The notes under the pieces are model-generated. The model ran no database searches and was not told the origin of the DNA. It saw nothing but the letters and a program-made list of their open reading frames with translations. A DNA stretch of 64,000 nucleotides. It comes from Vanessa cardui. Its lineage: Eukaryota > Arthropoda > Insecta > Lepidoptera > Nymphalidae. The position numbers were made by a program, and so were the translations under genes. This document shows, in pieces, positions 8,993 through 20,391 of the stretch (within the stretch, counting starts at the first letter, position 1; the number at the start of each line of letters is the position of its first letter). The stretch covers positions 12,426,114-12,490,113 of the forward strand of contig NC_061153.1 of the NCBI RefSeq assembly GCF_905220365.1, read 5' to 3'.

Positions 8993-9991
8993 TCAATCCA
9001 CTCCCTCCTTCACTAACTCCACGTTTAGTTCTTCATCCCAACTAACGCCGGTAAGCCATAACTTTTGTATGAATACCATTGCTAGTACTATACTTGGGGC
9101 TATCCAACCCAAAGGATCAAATAGCTGTGCTATATTTGAAATGATTGATCTTTTAGTTGCAGGTGCAGTCGTCAGCGGCGGGAGATTAATTAAGTACTGG
9201 AAGGTGTCTTGGCTGCGGTTCCAGGTAAGTCCTAATATTTTTATTGTACTATCTATCTTGATTTCTACTTCTTTTACTTCTTCGTATGATATTTCTTTAA
9301 CCTTGTCTATGTTGTCCATATAAATTATGTCCTTGTTTGTTCTATTTATATATAATTGTTCTTGATCTTTCTCATTCTCCATTTCCTTAATTTCTTTTAT
9401 TAACTCCTGATTATTAGAATTCCATTTTTGCAATTTTAATCCACCTTTACCTAATAATTCTGTTATTTGTGTATATATTTCTAATCCTTGATCCACTTCG
9501 TAACACCCTGTCATAAGATCATCCATATAGAAACAATTGAGTACAATATCTTTTGCAAGTGGATAGTTGCCTCCTTCATCAAAAGCAACTTGGTGTAACG
9601 TCCGAACGGCTTGATAAGGTGCAGAAGCTGTACCAAAGGTGACTGTCGTTAATTCATAGGCAACAATTTCTTTTTCCGGACAATCACACCAAAGTATGGG
9701 TTGAAACATTGCATCTCCTTCAGCAATTCGGACTTGACGATACATTTTAATTATATCTGCTATCAGTGCTATGGGATACAATCGCCATCTTAATATGGTG
9801 TGCCTTAAGTCAGCTTGCAATTTCGGCCCTACCATAAGATTATCATTTAAAGAAACTCCGTTACTGTTCTTCTGAGATGCATTAAAAACTACTCGAACTT
9901 TTGTAGTAGTTTTATCGTCACGTACAACCGCCTGATGAGGTAAGTAAAAAGCTTTATCTTTCTTCATATCATCTTTTGCTATTGGTCTCAT
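8993..9991 (-). pseudogene. pol: BEL reverse transcriptase
   Basis: Motifs in order are YLPHQAVV, VRVVFNAS, LNDNLMVGP, ALIADIIKMYRQV, FGTASAPYQAVRTL and the catalytic FYMDDLM, then LGLTWN and FDPLGWIAP. It copies element RNA into cDNA. The amino end overlaps the upstream frame at 9969-9991, which is a frame change rather than a natural start. Confidence 0.9.
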
Positions 9992-11156
9992 GTATAACCT
10001 CTACGTACTTTTCTTTTAGTTCTTTATTATTTCCTAATCTTTTTTCTAATGACTTAAATCTTTTTTCAGCTATATCTCGTGAATTACCAGACATGCATAG
10101 TGTATTCTCTTCACGAAAAGGTAACCTAACAATATATCTCCCACTTTCATCTCTTCTAGTAGTTAGACTATAGAACTCTTCACATGCTTTCTCTTCCGGT
10201 GTAAGTATTTGCTTTGTACTAGTTTGTTCTTCTAATTCCCAAAATATTTTTAAAATAACATCTTCTTTATCTACCTGAGCATATAATACATTGATAACCT
10301 TTGACCTCTCTTTATCTTCGTTATCCCCCTTCCCCCCTTCGTTACCCGAGATGACCCATCCTAAGGTAGTATTTTGAGCGATTAAATTGCAGACAGGATT
10401 TTTTATTATCCCCTCAGTAATGATGTGGCTGTAAACGTCAGCACCTAATAAAATATCAATTTTATTGGAGGTGTGGAATCCTGGATCTGCAAGACACAGG
10501 TTTGTGACACTTAGCCAATTTAAGTTAGTGTTGACGCTACGTTCAGGTAAGTAGGATGTTATTGTGTTTAACACGTATGCCTTCACCGTAAACACGAAGT
10601 CAAAATTCACTCTTGATCTTATATTTAAACGTACCATAGACCTAGCAATGGTTGAACTATTTTCACCAAGTCCTGATATAACTCCTTGTATAGGTGTCTT
10701 TTTTAGACTAAGAAATTGAACTGCTGCTTCGGTTATAAAACAAGCTTGGGAGCCCTGATCAAGTAAGGCACGGACGGGATGATATTCGCCATTCTTCGAC
10801 TTGACTTTGATTAGCGCTGTGGCTAATAAAACCTGTCTTGGCTTTGACACCCTTCCTGTCGACAAGCACGAAACTATCGGAGGAGAACTACTTGAGGAAT
10901 TAACATTTTCTATCGTAGGCTTCACTGATGTGGTTTGCTCTGATTGAGGATTAAAATGAAGAAGCGAGTGATAGCGCTTCCGACAAACTCTACAAGTGGT
11001 AACCTTTTTGCAATCATATACGGTGTGATTACTACCTAAACAGTTAAAGCAGATTCGGTTCTTCATCACAAACTCTCGTCTACTTTCAACAGGCTGTTTA
11101 GTAAACTTCTTGCAAAAACAAAGTTTGTGGGGTTCTGAACAGTATTCACAGCGCAT
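9969..11156 (-). pseudogene. gag-pol: BEL gag zinc knuckles plus A17 protease
   Basis: 395-aa stretch. It begins with Cys clusters (CEYCSEPHKLCFC, CFNCLGSNHTVYDC, CRVCRKRYHSLLHF) that bind RNA, followed by the protease LLDQGSQACFI, GLGENSSTI and LGADVYSHI, and the beginning of the RT region (FYSLTTRRDESGRYIVRLPF). The zinc-knuckle to protease to RT order is the BEL/Pao plan. The start given is just the first in-frame Met; the coding sequence continues upstream. Confidence 0.85.
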
Positions 11157-11394
11157 ACTTGATGAGTTAGTGACATTACCTTTGCACCATGAGAATTGTT
11201 ATAGTTATATTTTTTATTTACCTGCTGAGCCATCGATACCTATGGTTCTAAAAATTCTAAAGCACGGAAACGATTTTCAATAAACAGTTTGAATTGTTCA
11301 AAGGTTGGCAAATCGTTATTGGAATCGCTGGCGCAAACATTTAACTCAATGGGAGTTTACGAGTTTCACTATCTAGTTTTAGAGTAAAGCGCGG
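11157..11394 (-). pseudogene. gag: BEL gag, middle part
   Basis: The complement reads LKLDSETRKL and, after a shift, FEQFKLFIENRFRALEFLEP. It joins in frame to the gag piece at 16483-16937 once the DNA transposon 11397-16480 and one TA are removed, which shows the two were one gene. Confidence 0.8.
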
Positions 11395-11396
11395 TC

Positions 11397-11437
11397 GCCG
11401 AGCAGGAAGAATTTCGTACATTGACCTGGTTCTACCT
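11397..11437 (+). repeat. Left terminal inverted repeat of DD82E transposon
   Basis: 41 bp, complementary to 16440-16480 with one mismatch (G versus A at the fifth base). Preceded by TA. Confidence 0.92.
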
Positions 11438-11564
11438 GTCTCCCTCTCTCACGCGTGAATAAGTTGCATCCCGCTCACACGATAGCGTCGACCGCGGGCA
11501 TCAGGAGTTACAAACCTTTTGTGTGCTTACGTAAGGTTTATATTTGTATGCTAGTATTTTTTTG

Positions 11565-14301
11565 TCTTAAATTTTCGCGATTATTACACATTTAAATAAA
11601 ACTAATTATAACGGATGAATCGCGTATATTAATTATTTTTAACATCCCGACGTTTCGAGCACTTTGCAGTGTTCGTGGTCACGGGTAGACTAAGATGACA
11701 TTTGTCTATTTGAAGAACAAAGAAAATATTATTAACAACTACCGCCAACGATTTCTCAATTGATATCTTGAGTAACGTTCCGGTTGCACGCAGAAGGCAC
11801 TGACTGTATCTTTAGGTCTTGCAGTCTGTTGGATTTGAAATTTTAAATTTTTAATAAGTGGATCCCAGGTGTTAGAAAGTCTCCAACCATCTTCTCTATT
11901 GAAGTTCGGATGTTTTTGAATTTCAATAGCCTCGCGTATCATTCTAGGAATGAATCTGTGTTCTCTAGCGAGGATCTGTGGTTTATCAAATCGGATAAAA
12001 TGGTTAGGTTTATCCAGAGCATGTTCACAGACTGCAGACTTAGAAGAACGCCTATTTTTGACATCTCCTATATGTTCCTTGACCCTGGTACCGATGCTTC
12101 TCTTTGTTTGGCCTATGTAAGATAAACCACACTCACATTCGAGTTTATATACTCCTGCAGTTTGTAAAAGGATATTACTCTTGATAGGTCTCAAGAACTG
12201 GCTCACTTTCTTATGAGGCTTGTAAACGGTTTTAATCGAAGCTCGCTTCAAGATGTTGCCAATCCTGTCTGTAACTCCTTTCACATATGGTAGAAATGCA
12301 GGTTGTCGCTCAACTGTGGGTGGCTTGATACGGCTTCTGCGATGCTGGCGAGGCACGGGCAGCTTGTTCTGGTGGAGTGCAAGCTTGACCTGACGTAGCT
12401 CGTCCTCTAGGTGTTCAGCATCGCAGAGATGGTGGGCTCTCTGAAACAAAGATTTGCCAACGGTAGCTAACTGACTAGGGTGGTGGTGCGAGTCACCATT
12501 GAGGTATTTGTTGGTGTGTGTGGGTTTCCTATAAACTGTGTGACTTAATGTATTATCAGGATTCTTGATAATAAGGATGTCAAGGAAAGCTAAAGAATTA
12601 TTTGCCTCTAATTCCATAGTAAATTGAATGTTTTTATTTATAGAATTAAGATGTACTAAAAATGTAGATGTCAGATCACTAGGTAATATTGTGAAAGTGT
12701 CATCTATGTACCGTTTATAAAACCTAGGTGTTATTGGTCCGGAGCGAAGAGCCCTCTCCTCCAGGTCTTCCATGAATAAATCGGCGACCACGGGGGATAC
12801 TGGAGAACCCATGGCTACCCCGTCAACTTGCACATAGAATTCATCATTCCACAATAAATAACCTGATGTGAGGCAGTGATGTAACAGCTCTGTATATTCA
12901 ATAGGCATGTTGTGTGTCTGTAGCTTCCTCTTAACAATTTCGATGCAGTCTTGTATGGGTAAGCATGTAAACAATGACTGGACATCAAAACTAACCATTG
13001 TCTCGTTGTTGGTTAATTTAAGGTCTTTGATTTCACCAACAAACTGGTAAGAATCCTTGACATACGCCGCAGTGTGTCCTCGGAGGGGTGATAATATCCT
13101 TGCTATGTGTTGAGCCAATCTATATGTTGGTGTATCGATTTGGCTTACAATAGGACGCAGCGGAGCACCAGTTTTATGGATCTTAGGTAACCCATACAGT
13201 TTTGGCGGCTTTGCACATGTAGGCACGAGTGATTTTTTGTCCAGATTTAATTTCTCTTGATGTTTTGATATTAACGCGGATGTCTTTTTAAGAATATTAT
13301 TTGTAGGATCTTTATTTACTTTTTTATAAGTTTTAACATCCGATAAAATCGCGGAAATTTTCTGGTTATAATCACACGTATCCATCACAACGGTCGCGTT
13401 TCCCTTATCTGCTCGGAGGACTGTAATGTCTTTATTGTTGCGTAGGTTCTTCAGAGCAATAGATTCATCACGAGTAAGGTTTATTTTCGGTGGCCGGCTT
13501 CGACGTAAAACACTCGAGATGTCCTGTCGAATAGCTTCCGAGTCTTCCTTTGTGATGTTATTTTTGAAAAGACACTCCTCCACATTGCAAATAATGTCTT
13601 CAAACGGTATTTTGGATGGAGCCGGTGCAAAATTTAAGCCTTTATTTAATACCGCAACAGTTGATTCATCTAAACTTTGTTTTGACAGATTGACAAGTGA
13701 CGTACGCGCAGGTTTTTGAATTTCCCCGGTGTTGCCATTATTGAAATTGTTATAATTTGATTTTACCCCGCTGAGTTTTTCGAACTTTTCTATTTGTTTT
13801 ATTTTTAAGTTATTATATTTTGTAGCGGCTCGTTTATTGGTAAAATCGTTGCATTTTTGCCAATCTGTTTTTGATAATCGCGACTCGAGTTCTTTACTTA
13901 GGTTGTCAATTTGATCCGTTAACCGTCGCGCGTCAAATCGATGTTCTCGGATGAGTTGTAATAATAATTTCTTACTTGCCTGATTGAGTATTTTATCACC
14001 ATGCCTTATGTCCTTCTTAGGTGCAATCCTTACACAAACCGGAATAAGATTATTGTCACGGCATCTTTTCAGGAAGTTCATGGACGTTACGAATCGGGCA
14101 TGTTTGACTTTTAGGTACTCCAACCGGCGAATTTGATTTGATGTTTCCAGTCCGTACTGGTTCACATAATGTTGTCTTCAAATAGACAAATGTCATCTTA
14201 GTCTACCCGTGACCACGAACACTGCAAAGTGCTCGAAACGTCGGGATGTTAAAAATAATTAATATACGCGATTCATCCGTTATAATTAGTTTTATTTAAA
14301 C
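11565..14301 (-). mobile_element. Penelope-like element PLE-1, complete
   Basis: 2737-bp insertion flanked by a perfect 12-bp duplication AGTATTTTTTTG (11553-11564 and 14302-14313) inside the DD82E transposon. Ends carry ~125-bp inverted repeats (11591-11715 against 14175-14300) containing CATCCCGACGTTTCGAGCAC and CGTGGTCACGGGTAGAC. Such repeats around an RT plus GIY-YIG ORF are typical of Penelope-like elements. The left end has about 25 bases not present at the right end. Confidence 0.92.
11739..14165 (-). CDS. Penelope-type RT with GIY-YIG endonuclease, uninterrupted
   Basis: 808-aa open frame with no stop. Residues ~1-280 are a helical, basic amino region. RT follows: PKLYGLPKIHKTGAPLRPIV, VSFDVQSLFTCLP, VAMGSPVSPVVADLF and the catalytic RYIDDTF. 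The carboxy part is a GIY-YIG nuclease: AGVYKLECECGLSYIGQT, then Arg in GTRVKEHIGD and a CEHALD-type conserved segment. Length and order match other Penelope polymerases (~800 aa). The start is the first Met after the inverted repeat. It would nick target DNA and reverse transcribe its own RNA in the nucleus. This is one of the few ORFs here that could still work. Confidence 0.93.
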   Translation of the reverse strand: MNQYGLETSNQIRRLEYLKVKHARFVTSMNFLKRCRDNNLIPVCVRIAPKKDIRHGDKILNQASKKLLLQLIREHRFDARRLTDQIDNLSKELESRLSKTDWQKCNDFTNKRAATKYNNLKIKQIEKFEKLSGVKSNYNNFNNGNTGEIQKPARTSLVNLSKQSLDESTVAVLNKGLNFAPAPSKIPFEDIICNVEECLFKNNITKEDSEAIRQDISSVLRRSRPPKINLTRDESIALKNLRNNKDITVLRADKGNATVVMDTCDYNQKISAILSDVKTYKKVNKDPTNNILKKTSALISKHQEKLNLDKKSLVPTCAKPPKLYGLPKIHKTGAPLRPIVSQIDTPTYRLAQHIARILSPLRGHTAAYVKDSYQFVGEIKDLKLTNNETMVSFDVQSLFTCLPIQDCIEIVKRKLQTHNMPIEYTELLHHCLTSGYLLWNDEFYVQVDGVAMGSPVSPVVADLFMEDLEERALRSGPITPRFYKRYIDDTFTILPSDLTSTFLVHLNSINKNIQFTMELEANNSLAFLDILIIKNPDNTLSHTVYRKPTHTNKYLNGDSHHHPSQLATVGKSLFQRAHHLCDAEHLEDELRQVKLALHQNKLPVPRQHRRSRIKPPTVERQPAFLPYVKGVTDRIGNILKRASIKTVYKPHKKVSQFLRPIKSNILLQTAGVYKLECECGLSYIGQTKRSIGTRVKEHIGDVKNRRSSKSAVCEHALDKPNHFIRFDKPQILAREHRFIPRMIREAIEIQKHPNFNREDGWRLSNTWDPLIKNLKFQIQQTARPKDTVSAFCVQPERYSRYQLRNRWR

Positions 14302-14549
14302 AGTATTTTTTTGACCTTGAGTCAAGCAAGCCTATAACGCCCACTCGACGCTTTATCGCTTGTTCAAAAATCAAAATTTAACGGACGACATTCCATAACG
14401 GGATGCGCTAGTGATCGGTCAATTTGTTCGTAGTGAAATAGTTTCTGCAGACGTTTGTGTTTTGTTTTGTTTTCTTGTTAAATTACCGCTAAGTTATCGT
14501 TATTTAGTTTTCTTGTTAGTCGGTTCTACGTGGTTAAGTTTTTTTGAAA

Positions 14550-16212
14550 ATGGAACCGGGGCCGTCTACCTCGCGTCCATTCAAAGACTTTGTTTCTCCG
14601 CGGAAGAAGCGTAAAATGTCGCACTTTAGTGAAAGTGAGAAGTTGATGATTATCAACGTCTTTAAATACGTAAAAGAATCTTGGCCTGCCGATAAATATC
14701 CTTCAAAACAGGAAAGATAAAACGGCCGTTATTCTGGGCGTTTCGAAATCGGCGGTGTACCGTATTCTAAACGAATACACTAAAACGGAAACTGTCAAGC
14801 CAGCTGCAGCACCAAAAAAACGCATGTCAATTATTGAAAAGATAGATGATTTCGACAAGTCGTGCATTAGAAAAATTGTGCATAGCTTTTATTTAAAAGG
14901 AGAGTTACCTACAGCAAAAAAGGTATTACAGGTAGTTAATGCCGATGAATCCCTACCAAGCATGGGCCTGACATCGCTGAAAAAAGTTCTAAAACATTTG
15001 AAATTTAAATATGTCAAACGAAGGAGAAATAATGCGTTAATCGATAGAGATGACATAGCATTGTGGCGTATAAAATATTTGAAAAACATGAAAACTTTTC
15101 GAGAGCAAGGACGACCAATATATTACTTGGATGAAACTTGGGTGAATGCAGGTAAGACTATATATTTGATTTACATTTAACCCGCGATTTCATTAGTTTA
15201 AAAACTATTCTACATATTTCTTATTTTTTTTAAATTGTATTTATTTTTTATTTTTTCTATTCAATTTAAACATATAATAAAACAAAAAATATATTTTCAG
15301 GGCACACTGTCGGCAAAGTGTGGGAAGACACTACAGTGAAGTCACGCAAACAAGCCTTTTTAGAGGGTCTGTCGACGGGCGCTAAGAATCCTACGTCTAA
15401 AGGCAACCGCTTAATTATTCTGCATATTGGAGGCGAAGAAGGATTCGTGCCGGAATCAGAATTGGTTTTTGAATGCAAAGGTTAGCAATAGGCTTTGCCT
15501 ACACCTTTATGTAAACGTGTATTATTTACTTTAATGTAGGTTATTATTTGTGGAAATAAACACATTTGCATTTGTATTTAATTTTTAGGTACAGGCGATT
15601 ATCACGAATCAATGAACGCCGCCAAATTCGAAAATTGGTTCAAAGAAATGTTGCCAAGACTTGAGCCGAACGCGGTGGTTGTGATGGATAATGCGAGCTA
15701 CCACTCAAGGCGAAAGGAGAAAACCCCCGTCACAAGTTGGAATAAAACAAATATTCAAAAATGGCTCACATCTAAGAAGATTACTTATGAACCAAAAGAA
15801 ACCAAAGTTCAGTTATTGGAAAAGGTGAAAGGTGTAAAAACAGAGTACCAATCGTACGTTAAAGATGAAATGGCGAAAGAAGTTGGTGTGGAGGTATTAA
15901 GATTACCTCCATACCACTGTGAGTTGAACCCTATTGAATTGGTGTGGGCAGACGTGAAGGGCTACGTGGCAAGAAATAATACCACATTTAAAATGGTAGA
16001 CGTAAAAAAAACTGCTCCAAGAGGCGTTGAAAAACATTACACCGGAAAAATGGAAAAACTGTATAAGACACGTAAAAAAGGAGGAAATAAAATTAGGTGG
16101 TTTAGACAATAATATCGACAAAACTATTGATTCTTTTATCATCAATGTAACAGGTGAAACGTCGTCTGAGGAAAGCAGCAGTTCTGATACCACGGAATCT
16201 GATTCTGATTAA
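14550..16212 (+). pseudogene. DD82E transposase, three exons, two frameshifts
   Basis: Exon 1 14550-15151, intron 15152-15300 (GTAAG...TTTTCAG), exon 2 15301-15480, intron 15481-15588 (GTTAG...TTTTTAG), exon 3 15589-16212. Splicing gives continuous reading: YYLDETWVNAG|GHT, then FECK|GTGDYHESM. The catalytic triad is D in YLDETW, D in VVVMDNASYHS and E in ELNPIELVWADVK; codons at 15687 and 15936 leave 82 residues between the last two. The amino end has a basic SPRKKRKM signal and a helix-turn-helix (LGVSKSAVYRIL). One frameshift lies near 14718 and one in an A-run near 16005. The tail is Ser/Asp/Glu rich. Confidence 0.82.
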
Positions 16213-16439
16213 TAAATAATAAATATTTATTTTTAAAATGATTTTATTTATTAACATCAAATCTAAAATACCTAATTATATTACCTATTACAAAAAACTG
16301 TCATAGAATAGAATACCTATTTCAAATAAAAATATTTATTTGCCACTTTTCCGTTATTCAACGTAGGTAAATATAAAAATCCTATATTTTTAACTAGTAC
16401 ACGACAAAAAATGTTTGTGACCACTGTCAGTAGGTAAAT

Positions 16440-16480
16440 AGGTCAATGTACGAAATTCTTCCTGCTCGGCGACCGTGCTT
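16440..16480 (-). repeat. Right terminal inverted repeat of DD82E transposon
   Basis: Complement of the left repeat with one mismatch; followed by TA at 16481-16482. Confidence 0.92.
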
Positions 16481-16482
16481 TA

Positions 16483-16937
16483 ATAATGTGCATGATAATA
16501 ATATCCCATGTATTTACGTTAATATTTAAGTTTCTAAGTGCATGTAAACAATCACATGTGGTATCTAACAATTCTTTCAACGATGAAGCTGACTCGACAT
16601 TTATTCGTTTTTGACCAAACAATCTTTTTAAAATACAATTAGTCAGATATTTCTTGTTATGATATCGTTTTTCTAATTGAGCCCAGCACTCACTATAGTT
16701 AGCGGAAGTTATTGGAGTGTGGCGAATGAGCTGTTCAGCTTCACCAGAAAGGTGACTTTTCAAATAATGCATTTTTTGTACATTATCTAATGAATCATTT
16801 TTGTGCACTAAAGATGTAAAAAGATCGTGAAATGTTGTCCATTCCCCGTATTTACCAGAAAATATTGGGATGGCGATCTTTGGTAGTTTAACAAAAGGAG
16901 TAACTGGTTTCGACATACCTGAAGTATTTTCATTTTC
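16483..16937 (-). pseudogene. gag: BEL gag, amino-terminal half
   Basis: Reads VKLPKIAIPIFSGKYGEW, TFHDLFTSLVH, MHYLKSHLSGEAEQLI, ECWAQLEKRYHNK and NVNTWDIIIMHI. This is the conserved capsid-like domain of BEL/Pao Gag (DUF1759 type). It is cut on one side by the DD82E transposon and on the other by the ACCGACT repeat, whose terminal sequence accidentally extends the frame with ITSFLKSV. Confidence 0.85.
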
Positions 16938-18266
16938 AACCGACTTCAAAAAGGAGGTTATCAATTCGTCTGTATTTTTTTTTTTTTTTTTTTTATGTTT
17001 GTTACCTCATAACTTTTTACGGGGTGGACCGATTTTGATAATTTTTTTTTGTTTAAAAGGTAGTGCTTCCCGTGGGGTCCCATTTTTTTTTTATTTTTTT
17101 CCGATGATGGTATTCGTATGAAATCGACATAAGTCTTAAATTTGCATTATGTATATGCGCGACAAATCACGTTAACCAATTTTGATGATTAAGGGTAGTT
17201 TGGTGAAAGTTTGGTAAGGTTCTGAGCACAGATTCCATGACAAATTAAGGGAACGGGAGGGAACGGAACAATTCTGAGAAGCACGTTAGCAATACTCGGT
17301 CGAATCTTTTATTTATGGGTTACTTGGATATTTGAATCACCTTCCGGAACGTGGTTATGTTCATGTAATTGTCATAATCGAATATTATAATCAACTAGCG
17401 ACCCGCCCCGACTCCTCACGGGTGCAATACTGATACTAAATATACTAAAGAATTTGTTTATTTACGACATCACATTGCAAACTTCTAAAATTGTCAATGT
17501 TTCTTTACTATATTGTGCATTTATTATATACACAAACCTTCCCCTTGAATTACACTATCTATTAAAAAAAAACGCATCAAAATCCGTTGCGTAGTTTTAA
17601 AGATATAGGGACAGAGAAAGCGACTTGGTTTTATACTATGTATTGACGGAACTCCTAAACGGCTTACAGTTAGGGTGCGATTTGGGGCAGAATTTCTTTC
17701 TGTCTTTAATCAAATTTTGTGTATATGATGTGATGTCATATGATGTACGACATAGCATACGAATAGCTCTTTTGCAAAGTTTTTTTACTGAGGTCGATTA
17801 CAGCTCATTCGAGGGTACCTTGTAGTTTATGCCGCATGACGTATTAAAGCCGCATTTTTGAAAGTCTATTTTTGCTTTATTCGAAAGTTTCTTTTGAAAT
17901 TGTCCCCGAAGTAGTTACTGATTCATATAAACGGCACGCTTAATCTATCCATATTAAGAAAAAATGTTAGTCTACATCAGCTTCACTTAAAATCAAAAAA
18001 TAAATAAAATTTTAACAAAAAGAAAAACCGACTTCAAACAAAACAGTATTTTAAAATAAATTAAAATGCGCTAAAAAGTAATAAAAATAATTGCATATTT
18101 AACATATTTTTGAGAGTCCTCGTAGGTAAAATGAAATGAAAGATATTAGACTACTTAAAAGTCGATTTACGATTATATAATGTAGTTATAATTATTGCTA
18201 TATTTGGAGTCGGTGTCAGCCAACCCTATACTATACCTATCAAAAAACAATACGAGAATACTTTAA

Positions 18267-20288
18267 GGGGACTACATGAGCTAAATGCAAGTTTTAAAAT
18301 GCCAAAAAGTATATAATCCAATGCAATAAACCAAATGAAAAAAATATATGTTAATCTTCAGGACAGATGCTAGTTATTAATTGTGTTGAAAACATGATGT
18401 AATTAATTTGGTACGATAGAAAAAAATCGCAAAGTTACCTCTAAAAAAGTATTTTTTTGTTTTTTAACTACACTTATATACCTTCAATAATTTTGGTCTT
18501 TTGTCAGATTATTCTACAAACAATATACTAAAAATTTATTATCTTAATTATTTAGTAAAATCAATAGATTTTTTTAAATCAGATTTTCTTATTTTCGACC
18601 AAAATGCGTAAGCATGTGTGCGTGAGCGCCTCGTACAGACACTGCCGGCCGAGGCCTGTTGCTATACAGACGTGTCGCTCTTTTCACCGCATCGTTGCGA
18701 ATAAAATGTCGTAGATTTTATTTTTGTGTAATTTTAATTGTCGAATATTATTCTTTTATGTAAATAAATATATTAAGTTAAAATAGTCTAGTTGTAGTTA
18801 GCCATTTATTTTTTTGTTAAGTTATTTTTTATAAAGTTTAATTTTGTAAACATGGGAAATAAAGTACAATCTGTGAAGAAAACTAAAAAACGTTCATATA
18901 AATTAAAAAGCCGAACATATGAAAGATAATATGAAAATGTAAGAGTATTTAATTAGTAAACATATATATATAAATAATGGTTATTGGAAACATTTATTAA
19001 AAACAATGCAATTAGTTCGCATAGAATCAGATTTTTCGACAGATTTCTTACAGTCACCATGGAGTATTTGGTCAATGCAAGCAAGTCCAAGAAGAATGTG
19101 CGGGTTCGATCCCCGCACTCTGAACTAAAATTTTATTATTTTTAAAGGACTATATTTAAAAATATATGTATATTTTATAATTATTAAAATTTAATTCCTA
19201 ACAACTATGCATTTATTTTTCCAGAATTAAGAAAATATTTCTATTACGTTAGAGTTTAATTTTATCAATTTTGTTTATAATAGGAAATATAGTTATGTAT
19301 GGATGAAATTTAATAATAAAAAAAATAAATAAATACAAATTAGCACATCACATGAATATTTAGTGGTGCTTGTCTGGGTTTGAACCCGCAATAAGATGCG
19401 CGCGTTCTACCCACTGGGCCATCTTGAAATATGTAATTGTTGTGAACCAAAGAACTAAAATATTTAGAAGTGTCATATACGTAATTCAATATTTTTTAAA
19501 GATTGGAAATAGTATCAATTGAAAAATTTTAGCTCGTAGCTTTAGTGAAAGTGGGTGAAATATTGATTGCAAGTATCCAAGATATTTTAATAACGAACGA
19601 CGACGAACGAATAATTAAAAAAAATATTTTAATAAAAAAATTGAAACGAATTTTTTTTGTTTTTTTGTTAAACCAAAAATAAATAAAAATATTTGAATTT
19701 AATTGAATCAGTTTTATTTCAAATATCAGTCAAAAACAATACAAATAATTCTAATATCCAAACTATTTTTATGAGACTGATATTAGTAAAACGAACAAAC
19801 TCTACGCTTTTTGTCAGTGTACAAATTACGAACAGTTCCAATTTTATTTAATAAATCGCTTAACAAACTTACAAAATTTAAAAATAGGTACGATTTAATA
19901 TTTAGCATTACAACTAATTGAATTGATACAGTAAAAATTAAAGAAAAAAATGTTTAAATTAACTATTTTTTGTACATAAAATAATAATAATTTAAGTTTA
20001 ATTAATTCAGTTTAATTTTATCATAATTTTTTAAATGACACAAAGAAATTAAAATAATTCTGTTGTCCTGTCTATTTTTATGAAATCTATGATTGATAGA
20101 ATTGATAGAATTGACTTCGCTTCGCTTTCGCTCGGCGCGGCGCGCGGCGGTTCGGCGCCATCTATTGGAATATTCAGGCGTAACCTCGCCGCCTCGCTAA
20201 GCGTAGTGCGCGGGGGGACATGCCGTTTTTGTCGTTAGTGTAAGTGTGTGCGCGTGATTCTCAAGGGCAATTAGCTCCTGTAGTCCCC
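18267..20288. mobile_element. TTAA-flanked non-autonomous transposon
   Basis: 2022 bp bounded by TTAA (18263-18266 and 20289-20292) with 22-bp inverted ends beginning GGGGACTACATGAGCTAA, 20 of 22 matching. TTAA duplications are the signature of piggyBac-type and some other superfamilies. The interior is non-coding apart from a 25-codon ATG frame at 18853 (GNKVQSVKKTKKRSYKL). It carries a SINE head and GC-rich blocks (20110-20215). Confidence 0.75.
19362..19432 (-). mobile_element. SINE head fragment inside the TTAA element
   Basis: The complement contains the A box (GATGGCCCAGTGGG), CGCGCGCATCTTA and the B box GGGTTCAAACCC, with the region between shortened. The SINE body is absent. Confidence 0.65.
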
Positions 20289-20391
20289 TTAAGAAATGTT
20301 TCTTACAAATTACCTTTTATACGATATTATACTGGGTCAATCAAGAGGCTCGTATCGCTTCTTTCTTTTGATTGTTGAAGCGTGTGCCTGT

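Larger units (their letters stand above)
11397..16480 (+). mobile_element. Tc1/mariner-superfamily transposon, DD82E (Sailor-like), carrying a PLE
   Basis: 41-bp terminal inverted repeats at 11397-11437 and 16440-16480 start AAGCRCGGTCGCCGAGCAGG and differ at one base. They are flanked by a TA duplication (11395-11396 and 16481-16482), inside BEL gag. The transposase on plus has three exons. Without the Penelope insertion the element is about 2.35 kb. Removing element plus one TA restores the gag frame exactly. Family call rests on the D-to-E spacing of 82 residues. Confidence 0.88.

Noticed and set aside
14175..14300. Hammerhead ribozyme in the Penelope inverted repeat
   Set aside because: There is a hairpin CACTGCAAAGTG followed by CTCGAAAC, reminiscent of stem II plus GAAA, and hammerheads are known in Penelope-like elements. 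But I could not find the CUGANGA core in the right place on either strand, so no call is made.
19040..19135. tRNA gene (perfect T-arm GTGCGGGTTCGATCCCCGCAC)
   Set aside because: The T-arm is good, but no matching D-arm, anticodon arm or acceptor stem precedes it; probably a relic of a Pol III-derived repeat.
18267..20288. piggyBac assignment of the TTAA element
   Set aside because: TTAA duplication alone is not diagnostic; the ends (GGGGACTAC) are not those I associate with piggyBac and no transposase is present.
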